A stretch of 6,623 bases of DNA from Candidatus Woesearchaeota archaeon (GTDB lineage Archaea; Nanobdellota; Nanobdellia; Woesearchaeales; GW2011-AR4). The DNA is taken from the NCBI GenBank assembly GCA_030631975.1, contig DAOVKD010000037.1, positions 1 through 6,623 on the forward strand. The letters are read 5' to 3'. Shown here one piece after another: positions 1 to 6,020 of the stretch. The notes beneath the pieces were generated by a model. That model saw only the letters and a program-made list of their open reading frames with translations, ran no database searches and was not told where the DNA came from. Both the position numbers and the translations under genes were made by a program. The stretch's first letter is position 1. Each line of letters starts with the position of its first letter.

Positions 1-857
1 CTTATATTTGTAAAAACCATTTGAGAGCCTAACAATATAAAAAACAGAATAATAAAAAAATCACGCAATGGTTTCATTTTAGAGCTAATTTCGTAATGGT
101 ATGGAGATAAAGACAAAGTAATACCTGCTAATAGCGCTCCTGCTTCTATTGAAAAATTTAAATAATAAAAAAGAGTAGCTATTGCAAAACACCAGCCAAT
201 TGAAAATAATAATAAAAATTCCTGCGATTTAGCAATAACCTGGGTTATACGCGGAAAGATATAAACGCTTATTAGAAATAATAAAATCAACAAACCCGTG
301 CCTTTTAAAACAGTTTCAAGCGCTAAAGTAGTAAAATTTATTCCAGTAGGAACTGATGAGATGACCATTAAGATAACTATCACAATTAAATCCTGAACAA
401 TTAAAAAACCAATGGCAATCCTTCCATACAGGGTTTCCAGATCTCTCTTATCTGACAAAAGCTTCATGATTATTATGGTGCTGCTAAATGTCAGGGCAAT
501 AGCAATATATATTGAAACTATCGTAGAAAAGCCTAACAATCTGCCTATGAAAAACCCAATTAAAGAGGTGAATATAACCTGGCCAACTCCAGTAACTAAA
601 GAAACCTTGCCAACATCCTTTATTATTCTTGGATTTAGATTTAATCCAACCATAAACAAAAGCAGTGCTATGCCTATATGCGCAAAAGTTGCAAAAGCAT
701 CTGTAGATTTAACTATATTGAGAAAATAAGGGCTTACTATAACGCCGGTTAGAATATAACCTATAATCAGCGGCTGTCTTAACAATCTCATTATTCCTGC
801 AACAACAACTGCAATAATGATAACAATGCTTAATTCAATAAATACGCTTACAGCCAT
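1..857 (-). CDS. Kef-type (CPA2) monovalent cation/proton antiporter, N-terminal part, truncated by window edge
   Basis: The frame is open for 285 codons from ATG at 857 to the left edge, so the C-terminus is missing. Translation gives an almost wholly hydrophobic protein with about nine membrane segments. Family landmarks are GYILTGVIVSP (segment 2), IGIALLLFMVGLNLNP, ALTFSSTIIIMKLLSD and GFLIVQDLIVIVIL with Asp156 in the position of the conserved transport aspartate, then EAGALLAGITLS and PLRDFFIILFFILLGSQM. These are typical of KefB/NapA-like exchangers, which swap K+ or Na+ for protons in the membrane. The pair before the transport site reads Gln-Asp rather than Asp-Asp, as in Kef-type proteins; reading this as K+ selectivity is inference. 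A GGAGGT ribosome site at 868-863, five bases before the ATG, fixes the start. Whether a C-terminal TrkA-N/RCK nucleotide-binding domain follows cannot be seen. Confidence 0.93.
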   Translation of the reverse strand, partial: MAVSVFIELSIVIIIAVVVAGIMRLLRQPLIIGYILTGVIVSPYFLNIVKSTDAFATFAHIGIALLLFMVGLNLNPRIIKDVGKVSLVTGVGQVIFTSLIGFFIGRLLGFSTIVSIYIAIALTFSSTIIIMKLLSDKRDLETLYGRIAIGFLIVQDLIVIVILMVISSVPTGINFTTLALETVLKGTGLLILLFLISVYIFPRITQVIAKSQEFLLLFSIGWCFAIATLFYYLNFSIEAGALLAGITLSLSPYHYEISSKMKPLRDFFIILFFILLGSQMVFTNI

Positions 858-876
858 ATTTTACCTCCTTGTCAAT

Positions 877-943
877 ATACAAAGAAAAAAATAACTCAAT
901 ACTGTATATATTTTATTCCATACAGGTTATTTTTTTCTTGTAT
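877..943. repeat. 67-bp inverted repeat around a TATA-like core, upstream of the antiporter gene
   Basis: Bases 882-895 (AAGAAAAAAATAAC) and 926-939 are perfect 14-bp inverted copies. With one bulged base (881), four further pairs join 877-880 to 940-943. Inside, CTGTAT (902-907) pairs with ATACAG (920-925), leaving a 12-base loop at 908-919 and a 6-base asymmetric bulge at 896-901. The structure lies 20 bases before the antiporter start, outside its ribosome site. All pairs are Watson-Crick, so it is equally symmetrical as DNA; an operator for a dimeric regulator and a leader hairpin are both possible. There is no strand-specific T run, so a simple terminator is less likely. Confidence 0.75.
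905..916. promoter_or_regulatory. Possible bidirectional TATA element in the palindrome loop
   Basis: TATATATTTTAT on the plus strand (AAAATATATA on the minus) lies near the centre of the inverted repeat. On the minus strand, initiation about 25 bases downstream would fall near 882-886, giving the antiporter a leader of roughly 25-30 bases that includes its GGAGGT site. On the plus strand, initiation would fall near 933-938, just before the structured element at 946. Both start points would lie in the 14-bp repeat arms, so a protein bound there could block both. This is inferred from position and AT content only. Confidence 0.4.
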
Positions 944-945
944 CC

Positions 946-1015
946 TAGAAATCCGACCTAAACACCTAATGTGTGAGCAAACTCTGGGCACTGGTCCAGG
1001 GTAGTCGGATTTCTA
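946..1015 (+). ncRNA. Candidate structured non-coding RNA, about 70 nt, three-way junction
   Basis: Bases 946-957 (TAGAAATCCGAC) pair perfectly with 1004-1015, a 12-bp closing stem. Within it, 962-965 pairs with 971-974 (ACAC/GTGT, 5-base loop), and 981-989 pairs with 994-1002 (ACTCTGGGC/GTCCAGGGT, 4-base loop ACTG). The second hairpin is continuous only on the plus strand, where it uses two G-U pairs (983-1000 and 988-995) that become A-C mismatches on the minus strand; this is the reason for the strand call. A plus-strand TATA-like element lies about 35-40 bases upstream and a short T run (1020-1023) follows. The element is visibly richer in G and C than its surroundings and overlaps the convergent CBS stop codon. 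I see no tRNA T-loop, no C/D boxes and no clear ACA box. I do not recognise the family. On the minus strand it could instead be a leader element of the antiporter mRNA. Confidence 0.5.
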
Positions 1016-1510
1016 TGACTTTTGTAATAGATCAATCAAGCTGCTTGGTGTTACAACACCTATAACTTTCTTGTTCTTATCTAAAACCGGGATGTACTGA
1101 AAACCCTCTTTGTATATTAATTCTATTACTTTGTTGATAGGCGTATCAAGGTTCACTGCGGATTTGTGCTTATTTATCAATTCTTTAGCCTCCTTATATA
1201 AAAATTGTCTTCTGTAACCCCTGTTTAATATCTTTGTAAGCGGTTCATATTTTACTTGGCGCAAAAACAGTTTAATTATATCCTCATCACTGATTTCTCC
1301 TGCAAATCTCTTGTCTTTTGTAACCACTATACAAACATTTGTGTCCTCTCTTTTTAGTTTCTTTATTACTTTGTCTGCGTCATCGTCTTGATAAATAAAT
1401 ACTGGTTTAATCATTGCTTCTTTTGCAGTTAGCCTTTTTATGTTTTCAGTTTCAGAAATTGCTATAGCTTCTCCTTTTCTTAGTTTTTTGATAAAATTTA
1501 TTGATCTCAT
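1013..1510 (-). CDS. Two-CBS-domain protein, probable nucleotide-sensing regulator
   Basis: A soluble protein of 165 residues from ATG 1510 (167 from ATG 1516). The first CBS domain runs from about LTAKEAMIKPVFIY to FAGEISDEDIIKLF (residues 27-82). The second runs from about SAVNLDTPINKVIELI to KKVIGVVTPSSLIDLL (residues 107-162). A basic linker containing NRGYRRQFLYKEAKEL joins them. Paired CBS domains usually bind AMP, ATP or related nucleotides in the cleft between them and often control transporters; the ligand here is unknown. The gene lies 65 bases after the Ca2+ ATPase and before the antiporter, all on one strand, so control of one of these transporters is plausible but inferred. The start is ambiguous: GAGGT at 1522-1518 is seven bases before ATG 1510 but only one base before ATG 1516. 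The TAG stop lies inside the candidate RNA 946-1015. Confidence 0.9.
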   Translation of the reverse strand: MRSINFIKKLRKGEAIAISETENIKRLTAKEAMIKPVFIYQDDDADKVIKKLKREDTNVCIVVTKDKRFAGEISDEDIIKLFLRQVKYEPLTKILNRGYRRQFLYKEAKELINKHKSAVNLDTPINKVIELIYKEGFQYIPVLDKNKKVIGVVTPSSLIDLLQKS

Positions 1511-1517
1511 TTGCATT

Positions 1518-1522
1518 ACCTC
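1518..1522 (-). promoter_or_regulatory. Ribosome binding site deciding the CBS-gene start
   Basis: The minus strand reads GAGGT, then ATG after one base (1516) and again in frame after seven bases (1510). The spacing suits initiation at 1510. ATG 1516 could be used only on a leaderless transcript. Confidence 0.6.
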
Positions 1523-1536
1523 ATTGATTAATTACA

Positions 1537-1544
1537 CTTTAAAA
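1537..1544 (-). promoter_or_regulatory. Possible TATA box of the CBS gene
   Basis: TTTTAAAG on the minus strand, in the 65-base gap after the ATPase stop, is centred about 25 bases before ATG 1516. Used as a promoter it would give a leaderless transcript starting at that codon, an alternative to read-through from the ATPase gene. AT-rich spacers produce such matches by chance. Confidence 0.3.
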
Positions 1545-1575
1545 TTTAATTGATTATCAGCATTTGGTTTATACC

Positions 1576-4245
1576 TTAAACTCCCACAGGCTTTTTTGCC
1601 AGCATTTTTGACAATTCAATTATAATTGCGCCAATACTGGATATAACTACAATAACAAAAAATTCAGTAATCCCTATCGGAACCATATCCAAATAACTTC
1701 CAAATGCAGGGATAAAAATTGATCCTGTAACAAAAGCAAATGAACTCAAAACAGCCAAAATTAACCATTTGTTCTTGAATAAGCCTACTTTAACTGCTGA
1801 GTAAATTGTGGAGCGGCAGGCAAATGCCTGGTAGAGTTCAAACATTGCTATAGTTAAGAAAGTTGCTGTTTGGGCCTGTATAAGATTTTCCCGCACAAAA
1901 TAAAACCAGCTAAATACGCATAATCCTGTAATTATCATGGCAATTGGATAGTAAATTAAAAATGGATTAAGGTCATGATAAATAGGGTCTGTCTGTTTTC
2001 TAGGTTTACGAGACATTGCGTTTGGTTCATAGGGGTCAGCGCTTAAGGCAACTGCCGGCAGTCCGTCAGTTACTAAGTTAATCAACAATATCTGGGTTGC
2101 CGTCAATGGTAAAGGCCAGCCAAATATGATGCTTAGAAATATAATCATTACTTCTCCTATATTGCCGGAAATTAAATAGCTGAAATATTTCCTTATGTTA
2201 TCATAAACACCGCGGCCTTCCTCTACAGCATTTACAATTGATGCAAAATTATCATCTGTAAGAATCATATCAGAGGCTTCTTTAGCAACATCCGTTCCAG
2301 TAATGCCCATTGATATGCCTATGTCTGCTTTCTTTAATGCAGGCGCGTCATTTACGCCATCCCCGGTCATAGCCACAACATGACCTGCATTCTTTAATGC
2401 ATCTACAATCTTAATCTTATGTTCCGGATTTACTCTTGCATAAATTACAATTTCTTCAACCTGTTTTTCTAAATCTTTTTCCTTTATTTTTTCCAGCTCT
2501 GCTCCAGTGATTGATTTACCTTCTATGCCAATTTCCTTTGCAACTGCTTTTGCAGTAATTTCATGGTCTCCTGTTATGATAACAATCTTAATGCCAGCTT
2601 TTCTGCATTTCTTTATTGCTGTTTTAACCTCCTCTCTTGGAGGATCAATCATTGCCTGCAGTCCAACAAAAACAAGGTTTTTTTCTGCCCTTGATTTGTC
2701 CATCACCCTTTTAAATGCAAATCCTAAAACTCTTAAAGCATTTTTTGCAAATTTTGCGTTTATTTCTAAAATCTCTTTTTTTCTTTTTTCTGTCAGTTTT
2801 TTTATTCTTCCGTTCTCATAAATTGAGCTGCATAGCTTAAGCATAACTTCCGGAGCGCCCTTGACATAAGCCGCATTGCTGCCATTAATATTATGAAAAG
2901 TTGTCATTATTTTTCTTTCAGAAGTAAAGGGAATTTCTCCTTTTCTTGGATATTTTTTTTGCAGTGTATCCTTGTTTATTCCGGCTTTTGCAGCGCTTAC
3001 TATCAGAGCTGCTTCTGTTGGGTCTCCAATTACATTCTTATTGTCAAAAGAAGCATCGTTGTTTAAAGCTCCAATTTTTAATAATAGCTCTATTTCTTTT
3101 TCATTAATTTTTTTATTATTAATTAAAAATGCGCCTTTGGTTTCATAACCAGAGCCTGTGACATCAATGATTTTTCCGTTTGTATATATCTTTCTTACTG
3201 TCATCTCGTTTTTAGTTAGTGTTCCTGTCTTGTCTGTGCATATTACTGTTGTTGAGCCAAGAGTTTCTACAGAAGGCAGTCTCCTGTTTAATGCATTTCT
3301 TTTGACCATTTTTTTGATTCCTATAGCTAACCCGATAGTTACAACTGCCGGCAGGCCTTCTGGTATTGCCGCTACTGCCAGGGCAATGGCTGTAAGGAAA
3401 AGTTCCCTGGAGCCTTTAAGAAACTCAAGAAATTCAAATGATGTTAAATATCCCAGAATAACAGGATCTTTAAAAAGCTGGGCAAGAAAAACTATAATGC
3501 TGATTATTACCACAGCCATGCCTATCCTCTTTCCCAATGTATTTATTTTTTTTTGAAGAGGCGTTAGCTCTGGTTTCACTTCCTCAATTAAAGTGGCAAT
3601 CTTCCCAATTTCTGTCTGCATTCCTGTTGATGTTATAACTGCTTTTCCTTTGCCGTTTGTTATGATTGTGCCGGAAAAAGCCATATTAAGCCTGTCAGCT
3701 AAAGGAGTTTTTTCCGCTAAAACTATTAGCTCCTTTTTTACAGGTGTTGATTCACCTGTTAGGGCGGCTTCCTGTGTCTGTAAATTCACTAATTCATAAA
3801 TTCTGCAGTCAGCTGGCAGCTTATCCCCTGTTTCCAGTTTTATTATGTCTCCTGGAACTAGTAATTTCGCATCAATGTCTTTTTCCTTTTCATCCCTTAT
3901 TACAGTTGCTTTTAAGCTGACTAATTTTTTTAAAGCCTCTATTGATTTTTCTGCCCTATATTCTTGTATAAAGCCTAACACAGCATTTGCGACTACTATT
4001 GCTCCTATAACAATTGCATCTATTGTCTCTCCCAGAAAAATAGAAACAGCAAGGGCAAAAATTAGGATGTAAATAACAACATTGTTAAATTGATTCAGAA
4101 AAATCTTAATTGGACTTATTTTCTTTTCCTGTTTTATTTCATTAAGGCCGTATTTTTTTAGTCTTGCTTCTGCCTCTTTTTCTGTAAGGCCCTTTTCTTT
4201 TGCATTCAACGCTTTAAAAACTTCATTAATCGGTTTATTGTGCAT
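1576..4245 (-). CDS. P-type cation-transporting ATPase, Ca2+ pump (P2A, SERCA-like)
   Basis: Full-length pump of 889 residues with ten expected membrane segments. In order: N-terminal cation-ATPase domain (about 1-70), actuator TGES at 163-166, segment-4 PEGLP at 295-299, phosphorylation motif DKTGTLT with Asp338, nucleotide-site KGAPE at 462-466, DPPR at 534-537 and hinge TGDGVND at 627-633. Residues matching both SERCA calcium sites are present: Glu296, Asn695 and Glu698 (GNIGEV), Asn723, Thr726 and Asp727 (NLVTDG), and a likely segment-8 Glu803. It should therefore export Ca2+ using ATP, perhaps with proton counter-transport; Mn2+ or Na+ cannot be excluded. The ATG is fixed by an in-frame stop (4249-4247) directly upstream. 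No ribosome site lies at normal distance, but the start is four bases after the stop of the small ORF 4250-4369, suggesting translational coupling. No long regulatory tail is present. Confidence 0.97.
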   Translation of the reverse strand: MHNKPINEVFKALNAKEKGLTEKEAEARLKKYGLNEIKQEKKISPIKIFLNQFNNVVIYILIFALAVSIFLGETIDAIVIGAIVVANAVLGFIQEYRAEKSIEALKKLVSLKATVIRDEKEKDIDAKLLVPGDIIKLETGDKLPADCRIYELVNLQTQEAALTGESTPVKKELIVLAEKTPLADRLNMAFSGTIITNGKGKAVITSTGMQTEIGKIATLIEEVKPELTPLQKKINTLGKRIGMAVVIISIIVFLAQLFKDPVILGYLTSFEFLEFLKGSRELFLTAIALAVAAIPEGLPAVVTIGLAIGIKKMVKRNALNRRLPSVETLGSTTVICTDKTGTLTKNEMTVRKIYTNGKIIDVTGSGYETKGAFLINNKKINEKEIELLLKIGALNNDASFDNKNVIGDPTEAALIVSAAKAGINKDTLQKKYPRKGEIPFTSERKIMTTFHNINGSNAAYVKGAPEVMLKLCSSIYENGRIKKLTEKRKKEILEINAKFAKNALRVLGFAFKRVMDKSRAEKNLVFVGLQAMIDPPREEVKTAIKKCRKAGIKIVIITGDHEITAKAVAKEIGIEGKSITGAELEKIKEKDLEKQVEEIVIYARVNPEHKIKIVDALKNAGHVVAMTGDGVNDAPALKKADIGISMGITGTDVAKEASDMILTDDNFASIVNAVEEGRGVYDNIRKYFSYLISGNIGEVMIIFLSIIFGWPLPLTATQILLINLVTDGLPAVALSADPYEPNAMSRKPRKQTDPIYHDLNPFLIYYPIAMIITGLCVFSWFYFVRENLIQAQTATFLTIAMFELYQAFACRSTIYSAVKVGLFKNKWLILAVLSSFAFVTGSIFIPAFGSYLDMVPIGITEFFVIVVISSIGAIIIELSKMLAKKPVGV

Positions 4246-4249
4246 TTTA

Positions 4250-4369
4250 TTAATATTTTATTTCTCTCTTCTCCTTTCCTGTTTTTTTAAAGACTGCTTT
4301 GTTTATTAAATCCTTAAGGTCTAGTTTTACAGTTTCTACAGAACATTCACTAATGTCTTGGACTCTCAT
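4250..4369 (-). CDS. Candidate 39-residue small protein between the zinc-finger gene and the Ca2+ pump
   Basis: ATG at 4369 opens a frame ending in TAA (4252-4250). The product begins MRVQDISECS, contains VKLDLKDLINKAVF and ends KKTGKEKREIKY: a soluble, C-terminally basic peptide, probably helical in the middle, with no membrane segment. Three things support it: a GGTGA ribosome site (4379-4375) five bases before the ATG, a 20-base overlap with the end of the zinc-finger gene, and a stop only four bases before the ATPase start, which otherwise lacks a ribosome site. A leader peptide coupling translation to the pump, or a small pump partner, are both possible. I recognise no family, and chance cannot be excluded at this length. 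Confidence 0.5.
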   Translation of the reverse strand: MRVQDISECSVETVKLDLKDLINKAVFKKTGKEKREIKY

Positions 4370-4670
4370 TCTTCTCACCCTTTTTCATCTGTTTCAGTTT
4401 TATTAGGAAATACTCCAGGCAGTCTAAACCGCAAAAAGAAGCCTTTTTCCTAAAGTCTTCAGGGCCAAAGATAATTGTATAGTTGTTTGTATTGTAAGGG
4501 TCTAATGTGTTGGAGCAGGTTGCGCAGTAACCTGCATGCTTCTTTTCATGCTCTTTTATCTTTCCCTGGATTGATTTTGCAATATCCAAAGTGCCTTTTT
4601 CCATCTCCTGCTTAAATTTAACCAGTTCGTAATGCTCTAACGAGTCCAAAAATCTCATAAACCTGTACAT
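4350..4670 (-). CDS. Small four-cysteine zinc-finger protein (treble-clef, TRASH/MYM-like)
   Basis: A 106-residue protein of unassigned function. The N-terminal half (1-47) is charged and probably helical (LEHYELVKFKQEMEKG, IQGKIKEHEKKHAG). It is followed by a zinc-binding pattern C49-x2-C52-x27-C80-x3-C84. The second knuckle, in ASFCGLDCLEYFL, resembles the FCS..C...F ending of TRASH and related treble-clef metal-binding domains. A basic tail (KLKQMKKGEKNESPRH) follows. TRASH-like domains often serve in metal sensing or trafficking; a link to the neighbouring cation pump is inference. GAGGTG lies five bases before ATG 4670, and the start is nine bases after the stop of the AbrB-like gene. 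The 3' end overlaps the small ORF by 20 bases. It could equally be a protein- or nucleic-acid-binding module. Confidence 0.85.
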   Translation of the reverse strand: MYRFMRFLDSLEHYELVKFKQEMEKGTLDIAKSIQGKIKEHEKKHAGYCATCSNTLDPYNTNNYTIIFGPEDFRKKASFCGLDCLEYFLIKLKQMKKGEKNESPRH

Positions 4671-4679
4671 ATTACCACC

Positions 4680-4853
4680 TCACTTGTTTTCTATTTGTTC
4701 AAACTTAATGTACCATTTATTTGCATCAGCATCAAATAAGAAGATTACATGGTGTTTTTTGTTCAAGTCTAGGGCAAATAACAAGGGCATAGGAATAGTT
4801 GTTTCAAAGCTTGAACCGCGCTTGTAGAGTTTTCTTTTGAATTCTGTTGACAT
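4680..4853 (-). CDS. 57-residue AbrB/MazE/SpoVT-like swapped-hairpin protein
   Basis: ATG 4853 to TGA 4682-4680 encodes 57 residues. It begins MSTEFKRKLYKRGSS, then FETTIPMPLLFALDL, then HHVIFLFDADANKWYIKFE. This follows the AbrB-type pattern: a short strand, Gly-Ser, a strand leading to Ile-Pro, a helix ending in a leucine, and two strands. Such proteins form dimers with a swapped hairpin and usually bind DNA as autoregulators or antitoxins. No toxin gene is adjacent, so transcription control of its own cluster is more likely; this is inference. Its stop overlaps the ribosome-site region of the zinc-finger gene, indicating an operon with it as first gene. No ribosome site precedes the ATG; a TATA box at 4905-4894 suggests a short leader. 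Confidence 0.8.
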   Translation of the reverse strand: MSTEFKRKLYKRGSSFETTIPMPLLFALDLNKKHHVIFLFDADANKWYIKFEQIENK

Positions 4854-4893
4854 TTTACTTATATTTTTATTTATCTTTATTCTTATTAAAATA

Positions 4894-4905
4894 CTTATAT
4901 TTAAA
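4894..4905 (-). promoter_or_regulatory. Probable TATA box of the AbrB-like/zinc-finger/Ca2+ pump cluster
   Basis: The minus strand reads TTTAAATATAAG, a good archaeal TATA sequence. Initiation about 25 bases downstream would be near 4873-4877, a leader of roughly 20 bases without a ribosome site. The nonamer AAATATAAG occurs here (4902-4894) and again at 4866-4858 just before the ATG, and could be a repeated operator half-site. The surrounding DNA is so AT-rich that nearby boxes (for example TTTTAATA at 4891-4884) are also possible. Confidence 0.5.
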
Positions 4906-4952
4906 CATTCTGATTTTTACTCATAATTTGGTTAAATTTGGTAGAATTATTC

Positions 4953-4988
4953 TTATGTTTATACCTATGTTTATACTTATTTATTTAC
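4953..4988. repeat. Degenerate 12-bp tandem repeat in the divergent spacer
   Basis: TTATGTTTATAC (4953-4964), CTATGTTTATAC (4965-4976) and TTATTTATTTAC (4977-4988) are consecutive 12-bp units. The first two differ at one base and the third matches at nine of twelve; a partial fourth unit (TTATTTAG) follows. They lie between the promoters of the minus-strand cluster and dtdA. A 12-bp period is a little over one helix turn, so stacked regulator sites are possible, but simple AT-rich slippage is equally so. Confidence 0.6.
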
Positions 4989-5046
4989 TTATTTAGAATT
5001 TACGATATAACATGAAAGATTCAAAAAGAGCTCCTATGATGGCAAT

Positions 5047-5058
5047 TATTATAAATTC
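5047..5058 (+). promoter_or_regulatory. TATA box of dtdA, leaderless transcript
   Basis: TTATTATAAATT is centred about 28 bases before the dtdA ATG and is the best TATA match at this distance. There is no ribosome site between it and the start codon. Together these indicate transcription starting at or within a few bases of the ATG, as is common in archaea. Confidence 0.6.
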
Positions 5059-5079
5059 ATCTATCAAAACCTTACTATA

Positions 5080-5988
5080 ATGAAAATTGCGATTATTTCA
5101 TCTTCAAAAGATAAAGCAAGTGTAAATATCAAAGAAAATCTTGTCAGTAATTTTAATTTTGATAAATCAGAAGAGCAATTTGACAATAATAATATTTTTC
5201 AATGTGAGATTAACGATAATGAAATAAAATTATATACTATTAATTCTGAATTAATTTATACAGATAATTTGGACAAAAAAATAGATGCAGGGCTGTTTAT
5301 TTTTATATCCGGGCACAGAGCAAAAGAGGAAAGAAAAAGCTTAACTGTTCATGCAATTGGTAATTTTGGAAAAGCAAGGTTTGGCGGGAAGGAAAAAACA
5401 TTGTGCATAGCTCCATCAGCCTATATGAAAAATATCCTTATTGAATTAGATAAAAATTCCCAGAATTCTGAATTTGAAGCAACAATGGAAGCAACTCATC
5501 ACGGGCCTCTTATGGAAAAACCAGTTTTATTTGTGGAAATTGGGAGTTCTGAGAAAGAATGGGAAGATAAAAATGCTGGGAACATTGTGGCCCAATCAAT
5601 AATAAACGCACTAAAAAAAGACAATAACAATTCCAATGAAAATAATTCAATAACGATTAATAATATATCAATGAATAATATCAATAATAATGGAAATTCA
5701 ATGAAAATAAAAAATAATTATGAAAGCATCTTTGTTATTGGAGGAAGCCATTACAATCATGCCGCAAATAAGGCAATGTTAAAAACTGATTTAGCTGTCG
5801 GGTATATATGCGCGAAATACAATTTAGAAAATTTAGATGAAAGCCTGATTAGAGAAGCAATGGAAAAGACTGTTCCAAAAGCAAAATTTGTTTTATTGGA
5901 CTGGAAAGGTCTGGGAAAAGAAAAACAACGTATTTTAGAAATATTGGAGAAAAACAATATTGAATATAAGAGAAGTGATAAGGTATAG
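5080..5988 (+). CDS. dtdA: D-aminoacyl-tRNA deacylase, archaeal/plant type (DtdA/DTD2)
   Basis: A 302-residue enzyme of the DtdA (GEK1-like) family, which hydrolyses the ester bond of D-aminoacyl-tRNAs in the cytoplasm so that D-amino acids are not built into protein. Visible signatures are SGHRAKEERKSLTVHAIGNFG (77-97, quoted here only as landmark ends SGHR and GNFG), FGG (101-103), EATHHGP (137-143), EIGSSEKEW (153-161), GGSHY (221-225) and DWKG (274-277). The conserved histidines suit the reported metal dependence of the family. GGSHY replaces the GGGHY I would expect, keeping the histidine. Residues 180-214 are an Asn-rich, low-complexity insertion between the EIGS half and the GGSHY half. 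The length is somewhat above the usual for archaeal members, fitting that insertion. The gene appears leaderless, diverges from the Ca2+-pump cluster and converges on uL11 with 12 bases between stop codons. Confidence 0.95.
   Translation: MKIAIISSSKDKASVNIKENLVSNFNFDKSEEQFDNNNIFQCEINDNEIKLYTINSELIYTDNLDKKIDAGLFIFISGHRAKEERKSLTVHAIGNFGKARFGGKEKTLCIAPSAYMKNILIELDKNSQNSEFEATMEATHHGPLMEKPVLFVEIGSSEKEWEDKNAGNIVAQSIINALKKDNNNSNENNSITINNISMNNINNNGNSMKIKNNYESIFVIGGSHYNHAANKAMLKTDLAVGYICAKYNLENLDESLIREAMEKTVPKAKFVLLDWKGLGKEKQRILEILEKNNIEYKRSDKV
5617..5721 (+). repeat. AT-rich low-complexity tract encoding an Asn-rich insertion in dtdA
   Basis: The tract is made largely of AAT, AAC and ATA codons, with TCAATGAA occurring twice. 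It encodes roughly 35 residues (180-214), about half of them Asn. It begins after the helix SIINALKK and ends before ESIFVIGG, so the two conserved halves of the enzyme stay in frame. This looks like slippage-driven expansion in a surface loop. Confidence 0.8.
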
Positions 5989-6000
5989 TTAATATATTAA
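5989..6000. other. Perfect 12-bp palindrome filling the gap between convergent genes
   Basis: TTAATATATTAA is identical to its reverse complement and occupies the whole spacer between the dtdA TAG and the uL11 TAA. It could mark a two-way end point for transcripts, but it has neither a stable GC stem nor a T run, and being AT-only it may be accidental. Confidence 0.5.
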
Positions 6001-6020
6001 TTATTTCTTCTTCTCTTTTG
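6001..6020 (+). terminator. Possible pyrimidine-tract terminator for dtdA inside the uL11 3' end
   Basis: Directly after the dtdA stop and the palindrome, the plus strand reads TTATTTCTTCTTCTCTTTTG, because it is antisense to the Lys-rich end of uL11 (KAKEKKK). Archaeal polymerases can terminate in T-rich tracts of the non-template strand without a hairpin, so this coding sequence could double as the dtdA terminator. Inference only. Confidence 0.3.

Noticed and set aside
412..729. Plus-strand open frame of 105 codons
   Set aside because: It is antisense to the antiporter, whose minus-strand frame encodes clear family motifs throughout.
946..1015. tRNA or C/D-box RNA
   Set aside because: There is no T-loop, anticodon arm, RTGATGA box or CTGA box, and the 12-bp closing stem is too long for a tRNA acceptor stem.
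877..1015. Miniature transposable element
   Set aside because: The two inverted structures have unrelated arms, no target-site duplication is visible and there is no second copy in the window.
2507..4072. Four plus-strand open frames (2507-2821, 3158-3556, 3593-3799, 3845-4072)
   Set aside because: All are antisense to the Ca2+ ATPase and arise from its codon composition; none has a recognisable domain.
4680..4853. Antitoxin of a toxin-antitoxin pair
   Set aside because: The fold is antitoxin-like, but the next gene is a four-cysteine zinc-binding protein, with no MazF-, PIN- or RelE-like features.
5012..5080. 22-codon upstream ORF whose TAA overlaps the dtdA ATG (TAATG)
   Set aside because: It has no ribosome site, and the best TATA box for dtdA lies inside it, so it is probably not transcribed.
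5499..5957. Two minus-strand open frames inside dtdA
   Set aside because: They are antisense to conserved DtdA motifs and have no support of their own.
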